Of a stretch of 45,530 nt of DNA, positions 17,567 to 24,555 are shown piece by piece. The notes beneath the pieces are model-generated. The model ran no database searches and was not told the DNA's origin. It worked only from the letters and a program-made list of their open reading frames with translations. The position numbers were made by a program, and so were the translations under genes. Position 1 is the first letter of the stretch; the number at the start of each line of letters is the position of its first letter. Source of the DNA: a virus. The stretch is from the IMG/VR virus record IMGVR_UViG_3300042516_004449, positions 1 to 45,530 of that record; one strand, 5' to 3'.

Positions 17567-17725
17567 TCAGTCCCCCGCCGCTTGCAGGGCCGCCTGCGCC
17601 GCCTCGATCTGCGCGTTGAGCGCGGCAATGCGTTCGATGTCGCCGAGCCTCTCCGCGGCGGTGCGGAGCGACTGCAACGTCGCGATGCGCATCAACAGGA
17701 TGTCTCTTTCGACGTCGATAGGCAT
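17567..17725 (-). CDS. Small helical protein, 52 residues
   Basis: Below usual size cut-offs but tightly packed: its ATG overlaps the last base of the stop of the upstream 478-residue gene, and its TGA is 3 bases before the repeat-protein start. It begins MPIDVERDILLMRIATLQSL and ends QAALQAAGD, an amphipathic helix rich in Ala, Leu, Glu and Arg, suitable for a coiled coil. It could be a trimerisation or chaperone partner for the neighbouring fibre-like proteins. No family recognised. Confidence 0.6.
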   Translation of the reverse strand: MPIDVERDILLMRIATLQSLRTAAERLGDIERIAALNAQIEAAQAALQAAGD

Positions 17726-19161
17726 CAAATCACCATCTGTCGCAATGCGATCGTCGAGGTGTTCAGCAAAAGATAGATATAATCGATCTCCGTCGCGCCG
17801 TCCCTGTAGGTCACGTTAAAGCACGTGTCCCCGAGGATCGCGGCGCCCTGCGGATAGAGCATCGTCCCCCACGGCTGCATTGCGTTTTCGGCGAGGTCGA
17901 AAGCAAACCAGCGGCCAGTAGCTTCCTTCGTGAGATAGATGCGGTCTTTGCTATAGGCGTACTTCGTGCCCGTGGTGAACGTATCGACGGCAGGAGCATA
18001 GGTCTGCGAAATCCACGTGTTCGCCGCGATGTCGTAGACGTCGAGGTTGACCGCAGCGCCGCCGCGGAAGCTGTAGATGTAGCGCCCGTTCTTGATGGCG
18101 TTCTCGTTGTTCCAGTCCGAAGCGGACACACTGTGCACCCACGAGCCACCGCCACCGATGGCAAGCGCGCCGCCGCGCGCCGCCGTGGGGGACAACGTCG
18201 TCCACGTGTTGCCGCTCAGGCTGAAGCGGTACATCGTGACGGCGTTGTTCCCCATCAGGTAAACGAAGTCGTCGTTGCCTTCGAGCGAGTATTGCGACGT
18301 CGCATCCGGCGTCGTCGTCCACGCGGCGCTGACGGTCAGGACCGTTGCGGTGTTGCTCGCGACGGTGCGGATCTGCCCCGCTCCGGTGCCGGCGGTGATG
18401 CGCAGTTGCGAGTTCGCCCACTGGTTCGTGGTCCAGCTCTTGCCGGTGTTCGTCAGCGTCGTCGATGCGCCAGCGGTCGCTGTGCCCGTTGCGAAGCTCT
18501 TGAACCCCGAGTCGATCCATGCCGGGGTTGAAACCATCCGGCCCTCGGTACCCCACGACGCGGGCAGTCCGGTTGTGCCGAGTATGACCCACGTATTCGT
18601 CGCGAAGTCGTACCGCTTGAACGATCCCGAGGCGAATGCGCCGGCGCCGATGACGTAGAAAACAGGGGTTATCAGTCGGTACTGAGACGTGTTGTCGAAC
18701 GCCACCGCCTCGGCGCCGGTGAACGTGATCACTGCGTTCGTGCCGATGGTGTTCGATGCGATGGTCTTGAGCTTCCCAGCGTTCGTGCCGCCGACGAAAT
18801 ACACACTGTAGCCGCGCAGGTCACGGGCGAGAGTCTGGTTCGTCGTGATTGACGTCGTGGTTCCAGCGGTCGCCGTGAGCGAGGACGCGGCGGTGGTCGC
18901 ACCCGTCGAGAACGAGCCACCCACGCCACAAGCGCCAGCGCCGAAGGTCCCCGAGAGGTTCTGGTTGGGCAGCAGCACCCAGCCGTCCTCGGATGGGTTG
19001 TAGATGTGTGACACCGTGTTGCCCGACACGAGGACTTGCTGCTGGCGGAAGTGCCTCGACGAGACGACGAAGTGCGCCGCAGCCGTCGCCTGAGGCGTCG
19101 GAGCGATCATCTCCCACCGCTTGAGGTCGAGAATCTTTCGGTTGCCGTTCGTCGTTGGCAT
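17725..19161 (-). CDS. Beta-propeller-like virion protein, 478 residues
   Basis: Contains kelch/galactose-oxidase-like blades: FKRYDFATNTWVILGTTG, TMYRFSLSGNTWTTLSP and LDVYDIAANTWISQTYAP each show the aromatic-hydrophobic strand, then the xNTW turn. Two inserted modules of about 55 residues share the pattern TNQ...LRGYSV or SQLRI, GTNAGKLKTIASNT or GTGAGQIRTVASNT, and TSQYRL or TSQYSL, so the protein holds an internal duplication. Propeller proteins with such modules occur as phage tail or head appendages. Binding to a host surface is a likely role, by inference. It is translationally coupled to both neighbours. Confidence 0.7.
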   Translation of the reverse strand: MPTTNGNRKILDLKRWEMIAPTPQATAAAHFVVSSRHFRQQQVLVSGNTVSHIYNPSEDGWVLLPNQNLSGTFGAGACGVGGSFSTGATTAASSLTATAGTTTSITTNQTLARDLRGYSVYFVGGTNAGKLKTIASNTIGTNAVITFTGAEAVAFDNTSQYRLITPVFYVIGAGAFASGSFKRYDFATNTWVILGTTGLPASWGTEGRMVSTPAWIDSGFKSFATGTATAGASTTLTNTGKSWTTNQWANSQLRITAGTGAGQIRTVASNTATVLTVSAAWTTTPDATSQYSLEGNDDFVYLMGNNAVTMYRFSLSGNTWTTLSPTAARGGALAIGGGGSWVHSVSASDWNNENAIKNGRYIYSFRGGAAVNLDVYDIAANTWISQTYAPAVDTFTTGTKYAYSKDRIYLTKEATGRWFAFDLAENAMQPWGTMLYPQGAAILGDTCFNVTYRDGATEIDYIYLLLNTSTIALRQMVI

Positions 19162-19595
19162 CAGGTCACCGTGATGTTTCGTCGGAGGTTGTCTGCGGTC
19201 ATGCGCAGGAGCGCGGGAATCTGGTCATTGGCCGCGATGCCGCCCATCTGTGACTGGTTCGTCACCGTCGAAACGGTCGTCACGGTTGTAATCGTGGCGA
19301 GCGTCAATGACGCGGTGATGGCATCAAGGAGCACACGTTGACGGCCGCCGGCATCTGGGTAGGTCTGGCCGATCGTGCGCGTCAACGACTGCACGGCCAT
19401 GCGCGTTGCTTCAAGCACCTCGATGAGTTCGCCACCCAGCGCGGCGATCGGCAGCGGGTTCGCCGCCGAGACGTCGCCGTCGACGACGCCATCGGCGCCG
19501 GTGGCGAGCTTGACTCGCTGGTAGAGCGCGCCGCCGACGTCGTCGGCAGCGATCGTGGCGCCCGTGCCCGGTGTGTAGCCTACGTTGTCAGGCAC
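19161..19595 (-). CDS. Conserved phage structural-type protein, 144 residues
   Basis: GTG start after AGGAGG. NVGYTPGTGATIAADDVGG followed by YQRVKLATGADG is a segment I recognise from uncharacterised minor structural proteins of many phages. The rest is helical (LIEVLEATRMAVQSLTRTIG) with a Thr/Val-rich middle. It neighbours the propeller protein and a 134-residue beta protein and so probably belongs to the same appendage. Exact function unknown. Confidence 0.65.
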   Translation of the reverse strand: MPDNVGYTPGTGATIAADDVGGALYQRVKLATGADGVVDGDVSAANPLPIAALGGELIEVLEATRMAVQSLTRTIGQTYPDAGGRQRVLLDAITASLTLATITTVTTVSTVTNQSQMGGIAANDQIPALLRMTADNLRRNITVT

Positions 19596-19610
19596 GGTAC
19601 CTCCTCAGCG

Positions 19611-20015
19611 TCAGACGTTGCTGTCGGTGATGGTGAGCGACGTGACCTGCACGGGCTGCCCCGACACGATCGAGAGCGTCGTGAGGTTCAAGTCGCTGCC
19701 GCTCGTTCCGCAGTCGCCGTCGGCGACGAACGCGCCGGTGCTGTCGGTCAAGTAGAAGAACGCCGCCGTGCCGGTGTTGTTCGCGCTCGTGTCGCTGAAC
19801 GGCGTCGTGAACGTGAGCACGCCCGACGACGACGAGCCGCAGGGATCGGCGCAGGTCAGTTCGGCGAGCAGCGTGCCGGCCGGAGTGCCGCCCTTCGTGC
19901 CGGGCTTCGAGCCGCTGTAGATGCGGAGCAGGCCCGCGCCCGCGCCAGCGTCGATGGCCGCCCGGATTGCGTCGATGCGAGTGTTGCGGACGGTGTCTGC
20001 AATGCGGACGGCCAT
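19611..20015 (-). CDS. Conserved phage structural-type protein, 134 residues
   Basis: Strong AAGGAGA site and ATG start MAVRIADTVRNTRIDAIRAA. The helical N terminus followed by LLRIYSGSKPGTKGG and beta strands (GVLTFTTPFSDTSANNTGTA) resembles small tail-associated proteins of unknown role that are common in environmental phage genomes. It is separated by 48 bases from the 442-residue gene upstream. Likely a virion component by neighbourhood. Confidence 0.62.
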   Translation of the reverse strand: MAVRIADTVRNTRIDAIRAAIDAGAGAGLLRIYSGSKPGTKGGTPAGTLLAELTCADPCGSSSSGVLTFTTPFSDTSANNTGTAAFFYLTDSTGAFVADGDCGTSGSDLNLTTLSIVSGQPVQVTSLTITDSNV

Positions 20016-20063
20016 CTTGATTCTCCTTGGTGCGGTTCACTCTACGTTGCGCCGATCGGTCTG

Positions 20064-21392
20064 TCAGCCGTACGGCTCCCATCGGCGCGGGCGGAAGTCG
20101 ACGTAGGTGGAGCCGAGGTCGGTCGAGCGGAAACGCGCGCGCGGCGTGTTCGCGTACGCGCTCGACGCCTGCACGATGACCGACCCGAGGGCGACGAGTT
20201 CGGGGAAGGGCAGGCCGGTGAGCGTGTTGATCTCCGTCGTCGCGCCGTCTCGCGCGGTGCCTTGCGTGTCGTACTGCGCGATCCCCTGCACCGCGAGGAT
20301 CGGCGCGTTCACGTCGTTGCAGGCGAAGAGGTGGACGAGAAAGAACTTGTTCTCGGCGACCTCGACGAGCGACCAGTTCCCGCCGGTGCCGTCGTTGTAC
20401 GCCGGGCGACCGCTCGCGCCGACGAACCCGGCGGTGCCGCTGTAGATGAACGGGAACGCGTCGGCGGTCTTGCGTCGCCACGACGTCGCGCCCGATCGGT
20501 AGAAGACCGGGACCTGCGCGATCGGCGCGAGGTCTTGCGGCGTCCCGTCGACGATGTCGACGCGGATGTCTTCGTCGCGGATCGCGCCGGCGTCGACCGC
20601 AAGCTGCGCGTGCGCGGCGAGCGAGCCGCTGCCGTCGACGGTGAGGCCGGAGAGCGCGAGGCCGAACTCGTACGCCGCGCCGCGCGTGGTGTGCAGGTAG
20701 GCGTGCGTCGACGCATCCATGACGAGGCCGTGCCGCTCGTCGGCGAAGAAGATCGCGACGTCGTTCGTCGCGTCGAAGTACAGCGCGGCGACGAGAGCGT
20801 GCGTCGTGATGAGCGAGATCGAGAACGTCTGCGTCGCGGTGAGCGTCGCCGTCGTCGCGTCGACGTAGACGTACCAGAGACCGTCGGTGTCGGTGAGCGT
20901 GACGGTGAGCGACGACGTGAAGGTGCGCTTCATGCCGGCGAGCCAGACGTCGAACGACGACGACACCGGCGCGAGCGTGAAGACGCGCGTCGATCCGTTG
21001 AACGCGAGCGTGGTCGAGGTGCGGTTCGGGAAGCCGGTCGGCTCCGACGTCACGACGATCGCGTCACTCGGAGGCTGAAGCATCGAGGCCGGCGCGTCGC
21101 AGAGGACGTCGCGCGTGCCGGCGACGAACGGCACCGGCGAGGTTGACCCGCTCGCGTTCGGCCCGAACGCCGTCTCGATCGCGACGACGACGAGACGCGG
21201 CGGCGAGTTCCTGAACGTGTACGTTCCGACCTCGCTATCGCCGGTGAGTCGGTCGACGATCGTCGCGTTGACGATGTCGCCGTCGACGAAGGCAGAGGCG
21301 AACGAGCGGCAGTTGCGGATCGCGCCGCCGTCGAGGGCGCGGTCTCCGGTGCCCGTCGTGCTCGACGTCTGGCCGACAAGGTTCTTGAGCAT
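20064..21392 (-). CDS. Tail fibre / adhesin-like protein, 442 residues
   Basis: Starts MLKNLVGQTSSTTGTGDRAL, only six bases after a candidate -10 element, so it may be leaderless. It is a beta-rich protein with many Thr/Ser/Val strands (RTFTSSLTVTLTDTDGLWYV, ALVAALYFDATNDVAIFFAD) and an aromatic C-terminal part (FPFIYSGTAGFVGAS, ENKFFLVHLFACND). The style is that of tail fibre or neck appendage proteins. It is the first gene of the appendage block after the terminase gene. No catalytic motif was seen. An alternative is a head fibre. Confidence 0.6.
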   Translation of the reverse strand: MLKNLVGQTSSTTGTGDRALDGGAIRNCRSFASAFVDGDIVNATIVDRLTGDSEVGTYTFRNSPPRLVVVAIETAFGPNASGSTSPVPFVAGTRDVLCDAPASMLQPPSDAIVVTSEPTGFPNRTSTTLAFNGSTRVFTLAPVSSSFDVWLAGMKRTFTSSLTVTLTDTDGLWYVYVDATTATLTATQTFSISLITTHALVAALYFDATNDVAIFFADERHGLVMDASTHAYLHTTRGAAYEFGLALSGLTVDGSGSLAAHAQLAVDAGAIRDEDIRVDIVDGTPQDLAPIAQVPVFYRSGATSWRRKTADAFPFIYSGTAGFVGASGRPAYNDGTGGNWSLVEVAENKFFLVHLFACNDVNAPILAVQGIAQYDTQGTARDGATTEINTLTGLPFPELVALGSVIVQASSAYANTPRARFRSTDLGSTYVDFRPRRWEPYG

Positions 21393-21398
21393 GGCGGC

Positions 21399-21427
21399 AG
21401 GGTAGCGGCGCGGACGTGGCGCGTGAA
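21399..21427 (-). promoter_or_regulatory. Candidate minus-strand promoter for the appendage block
   Basis: TTCACG (21427-21422), 17-base spacer, TACCCT (21404-21399), six bases before the ATG of the 442-residue gene. Initiation would then fall at or next to the start codon, giving a leaderless message. It lies within the inverted repeat 21402-21442. Confidence 0.4.
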
Positions 21428-21442
21428 GACGCGCGCCGCTAC
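21402..21442. promoter_or_regulatory. Inverted repeat between divergent promoter candidates
   Basis: GTAGCGGCGCG at 21402-21412 is exactly complementary to CGCGCCGCTAC at 21432-21442. Its outer ends form the -10 elements of a minus-strand candidate (TACCCT) and a plus-strand candidate (TACGGT at 21440-21445). The symmetry suggests an operator or paired promoters. The same 15 bases (GCGCGCCGCTACGGT, 21431-21445) recur upstream of ssb at 35019-35033. Confidence 0.5.
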
Positions 21443-21457
21443 GGTGCGAGTCCCCGG

Positions 21458-21637
21458 ATGAAGGCGGCTGGCAAGCCCGCTGGTGGGCCGGGGGGCGCGG
21501 GCGGCATGGTGCCGCTCGCGTCGTTTCTCGATCGGGCGTTGACGCGGCGAGCGCGCGGCGGGCAGGATCGAGATCGACCGAGACGAACAACGAGACCGGC
21601 CTGCGTCGAGGCACTCGACGACGACGTGAGCGGATGA
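21458..21637 (+). CDS. Possible small plus-strand protein, 59 residues
   Basis: ATG lies 12 bases after the TACGGT element at 21440-21445. The product begins MKAAGKPAGGPGGAGG, continues MVPLASFLDRALTRRARG, and ends VEALDDDVSG. It is the only rightward frame here that looks coding, inside a leftward region. No clear ribosome site is present and no family is recognised. The RNA could also fold (GCGGCA-TGG-TGCCGC hairpin near 21502-21516), so a regulatory RNA is an alternative. Confidence 0.25.
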   Translation: MKAAGKPAGGPGGAGGMVPLASFLDRALTRRARGGQDRDRPRRTTRPACVEALDDDVSG

Positions 21638-22064
21638 CGGGCATAGGCTTGCGGGACGACAACGCGAGCAGAGGACGACGACACAAGGGTCAACGAAGAC
21701 ACCCGAGGTCGTCGCCGGGAACCACGGCAAGGCAGCCGACGGCGAGATGGTTCCTGTACTCCGCAACGGACTCACGTCGATCACGCCGGGATGGAAGCCG
21801 AACGATGCTCGACGAGCGTCGTTGTCGGCGCATCACGGCAGGCGCAGCCCGACTCGCGCGAAGCGCGCTCCGGCGAAGCACCTTGACCTGAACCAGCACC
21901 GGCGAACTTCGCGCTCGCGAACGCCGCGCACCTTGACGTCGACGAGGCGAAGTTGCGCCGGCTTCACCGACAGCGCAGGCGCGCGTAGCGGTTCGCCTTC
22001 GACGGCGACCAGCCGAGGAGCACGAGGACGCGCGCGAGGATCGCGCGGCACAAGCGTCGACGAC

Positions 22065-23393
22065 TCACACGAACGCCACGTCGGACGCGAGCAGGAGTTC
22101 GTGGACGGCCCAGACGAGCGCGTCGAGGCGGTCGGGCGATCGCTCGCCGGCGAGGCCGGTGAACGAGGTGAGTTGCTTCTCCAGCGAGCGGAACGTGCCG
22201 ACGTGGAACACGCGCGGGTCACGGTGCGGCGTTCGCTCGTAGAGCGCGGACACCGGCTCCGCTCGCGCGCGCTTGCCTTGCGCGGCGCGCACGGTGCGGA
22301 CGTGGGCGAGCGGCGACACCGATGCGATCGTCTCGCTCACCATCTCGCCGCCGTTGTTGACCTCGGCGACGATGCAATCGGCGCGATGCTCCTCGTACGC
22401 GTCGACCGCGCGCTGCGCCCATCCTCGCGGCGGCAGCTTGCAGGACAGGTCGTCGAGGACGTACGCGCACCCGTCGACGCCGAGGCCGACGACGACGATG
22501 CCGGTCTCGTCGGAGTGCGTCGACGACGTCGCCGCCGGGTCGACGCTGACGACGACGCGCGAGAGTTCGGGCGCGGCCTTCACGCGCACGGCGTCGATCG
22601 TCGTGCTCGTCCAGAGCGCACCCTCGACGTCGTCGAGGAGTTCGGCTTCGATCTCCTGTCGACCGAGTCGCGTGCCTTCGTAGGTCTCGACGAGCTTCGC
22701 GAAGAACGACGGATCGAGATTGTCGCGGTTCGCGTAGCTGCTGCCGGTCGTCGTTGACGTCGACGGTGCGGCGCGGAGAGCGCGCAGCGTGTCGATCGGT
22801 CGCGGCGTCGTCGTGACGATCGCGCGCGGCGGTGAGCCGTCGGGCGCGGTGAGACGCAGGCCGAGGTCGAGGTTCGCGAGCAGTTCGTCGCGCGTCGTCG
22901 GCTTCCACGCGGCGAGTTCTTCCAGCCATGCGGTGTCGTGCTGCGGACCACGCGCGGCGTTCGGGTCGTCGCTGGAGAAGATCGTGGCAGTCGCTCCGCC
23001 GGGCCACGTCACGCGACGCTTCGACGGCTCGAAGTGCGGACGCCCGCGCGGATCACTCGTCGCGAGGATGCCAGCAGGACCGAGAACCATGACGTCGCGA
23101 GCGTCGCCGGCGTCGCGCGCGGCGAGGGCGATGTACCTCGCTTGCTTCGACCTCACGCGCTCGTGCAGCCACTCCGCGCCCGTCCTCGTCTTGCCGAACC
23201 CGCGCCCCGCCATGACGAGCCAGAAGCGCCACGCGCCCGGCGGCGGTCGCTGCTCCGGTCGCGCCCAGAACGGCCACGCATGACGGAGGCGCGCGCAGGT
23301 CGCAGGACCGAGGCGACGCAGGAGCGCGCGTCGATCGGCGTCGTCGAGAGCGAGCAGGCGCTCGCGAAGCGCGGCGAGGTCGTCGGCTCTCAT
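22065..23393 (-). CDS. terL: Terminase large subunit, 442 residues
   Basis: ATP-driven DNA packaging motor. The N-terminal ATPase has Walker A GRGFGKTR (63-70) and Walker B with catalytic Glu in DTAWLEELAAW (153-163). The C-terminal RNase H-like nuclease has Asp285 in VVVSVDPAATS, Glu344 in CIVAEVNNGGE and Asp424 in SPDRLDALVWA. The start MRADDLAALR overlaps the small subunit stop (ATGA), so the longer upstream extension in the same frame is not used. The length is typical of compact terminases of the Terminase_6 type. It works with the small subunit and the portal; here the portal is 6 kb away behind an appendage block. Confidence 0.96.
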   Translation of the reverse strand: MRADDLAALRERLLALDDADRRALLRRLGPATCARLRHAWPFWARPEQRPPPGAWRFWLVMAGRGFGKTRTGAEWLHERVRSKQARYIALAARDAGDARDVMVLGPAGILATSDPRGRPHFEPSKRRVTWPGGATATIFSSDDPNAARGPQHDTAWLEELAAWKPTTRDELLANLDLGLRLTAPDGSPPRAIVTTTPRPIDTLRALRAAPSTSTTTGSSYANRDNLDPSFFAKLVETYEGTRLGRQEIEAELLDDVEGALWTSTTIDAVRVKAAPELSRVVVSVDPAATSSTHSDETGIVVVGLGVDGCAYVLDDLSCKLPPRGWAQRAVDAYEEHRADCIVAEVNNGGEMVSETIASVSPLAHVRTVRAAQGKRARAEPVSALYERTPHRDPRVFHVGTFRSLEKQLTSFTGLAGERSPDRLDALVWAVHELLLASDVAFV

Positions 23394-23917
23394 CGCGTGC
23401 GTCTCGCTGCCATCGCGTCGAGCGCGGACGCAAGAGCCTCGACGGCGTTGTCGAGCGAGTCGTCCTCGCCGCCATCGAACGCGTGGCGACCTGCCTCGAC
23501 GTTGTCCTTCGCCCATCGCGAGCGGTGCCGTCTTTCGAGTCGATGCGCCGCTGCCTTCCAGTCCTTCTCCGCTGCCTTCCCGATCAGCATGACGTCGCGG
23601 GCTTCACTCTCTGCCGCTGCCTTCTCGACGTCGTCGGAGAAGGACACAAGATCGACCTCGTATCCTCGCGGAGTGTATCCCGAAGTCGCGACGAGCCGAC
23701 GCAGTTCTCCGCCTCTTTTCATCCACGAGTAGAACGTATCGCGATGGATGCCGACCGCCTGCGCGGCGACGTCGGGGAAGTTCCCGGCGCGCACGAGGTC
23801 GACGATGCGGCGCATGATCGACGGATCGATCACGAACAACGGCGGACGATGACCAAGCGGCTTCGTCGTCGCCGCTTTCTTCTTCGTCGTCGGCTTGCGT
23901 TTCGATGTGGTAGCCAT
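23390..23917 (-). CDS. terS: Terminase small subunit, 175 residues
   Basis: Located immediately upstream of terL with a four-base overlap. After a Lys/Thr-rich start, residues 30-75 form a helix-turn-helix (VDLVRAGNFPDVAAQAVGIH then RDTFYSWMKRGG), the DNA-recognition part of small terminases. The rest is helical and charged (RDVMLIGKAAEKDWKAAAHR). Its ATG is only 20 bases from the divergent ParB-like gene, so its promoter must overlap that gene. No clear ribosome site precedes the ATG, suggesting weak or leaderless translation. Confidence 0.88.
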   Translation of the reverse strand: MATTSKRKPTTKKKAATTKPLGHRPPLFVIDPSIMRRIVDLVRAGNFPDVAAQAVGIHRDTFYSWMKRGGELRRLVATSGYTPRGYEVDLVSFSDDVEKAAAESEARDVMLIGKAAEKDWKAAAHRLERRHRSRWAKDNVEAGRHAFDGGEDDSLDNAVEALASALDAMAARRTR

Positions 23918-23937
23918 GTTGTTGATGGAGGTCCGTT

Positions 23938-24543
23938 GTGAAGAAGAAGCCTAGCACCGACGAAGCGCCTGCGAAGGCGTCGTCGAAGATCAACCCCGCT
24001 CTCGAACCGCTCGCGCGCCCGACGGCTTCGCTGCGTCTCGACGAGCGCAACGCCCGCAAGCACGAGCGCCGGAGCATCGACACGATCAAGACGTCGCTCT
24101 CGACGTACGGGCAGCAGAAGCCGATCGTCGCCCTGACGAGCGGAACCGTCATCGCCGGCAACGGCACGCTCGAAGCGGCGCGAGAACTTGGATGGGAGAG
24201 GATCGCGGTCGTCACGTTCGACACCGAGGACGAAGCGCGCGCGCGCGCGTTTGCCATCATGGACAACCGAACCTCCGATCTCTCGTCGTGGGATCGAGAC
24301 GTGCTCGCCGAACTCCTCGAAGGGATTCCTTCGACGATGGTCGACGCGGTCGGCTTCTCGTCGCAGGAGATCGAGACGTTGCTCGCGCTCTCCGCCGGCG
24401 ATCCAACGGCGGGACTTCCGTCCGACTCGAAGCACGTCGGACAGTTCGGCGTGATCGTTCTCTGCGGAAGCGAGGAAGAACAGCGCGACGTCTACGATCG
24501 GATGATCGCAGAGGGTTTCTCTTGCAAGGTCGTCGCGACCTGA
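23938..24543 (+). CDS. ParB/Srx-fold protein, 201 residues
   Basis: GTG start with GGAGG six bases upstream. Residues 30-115 match the ParB-like fold: LDERNARKHERRSIDTIKTS, then YGQQKPIVALTSGTVIAGNG with TLEAARELGW, and DNRTSDLSSWD. This is the subfamily common in phages next to DNA-modifying enzymes. Some members bind or cut DNA, others use nucleotides. The C-terminal 35 residues (FGVIVLCGSEEEQRDVYDRM) match the short alpha/beta tail often found in these proteins. It is the first gene of the rightward block and 12 bases upstream of the ABC-GNAT gene. Likely it gives DNA specificity or nucleotide chemistry to that cassette; this is inference. Confidence 0.85.
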   Translation: MKKKPSTDEAPAKASSKINPALEPLARPTASLRLDERNARKHERRSIDTIKTSLSTYGQQKPIVALTSGTVIAGNGTLEAARELGWERIAVVTFDTEDEARARAFAIMDNRTSDLSSWDRDVLAELLEGIPSTMVDAVGFSSQEIETLLALSAGDPTAGLPSDSKHVGQFGVIVLCGSEEEQRDVYDRMIAEGFSCKVVAT

Positions 24544-24555
24544 AGGGGTTGATCA

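Larger units (their letters stand above)
21393..22064. other. Gene-poor stretch between large terminase and appendage genes
   Basis: About 670 bases with no convincing gene apart from the 59-residue candidate. Plus-strand frame 21630 onward reads PEVVAGNHGKAADGEMVPVL followed by NGLTSITPGWKPN, then becomes low in coding character. A second frame (from 21893) reads ANFALANAAHLDVDEAKLRR before a stop at 21988. This looks like a decayed plus-strand gene with frameshifts, or non-coding DNA with chance frames. The minus strand shows no continuous gene. Confidence 0.5.

Noticed and set aside
21747-22757. Plus-strand frame of 336 residues
   Set aside because: Most of it is antisense to terL and low-complexity. 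Only its first 40 codons look coding-like, and these are reported with the gene-poor stretch.
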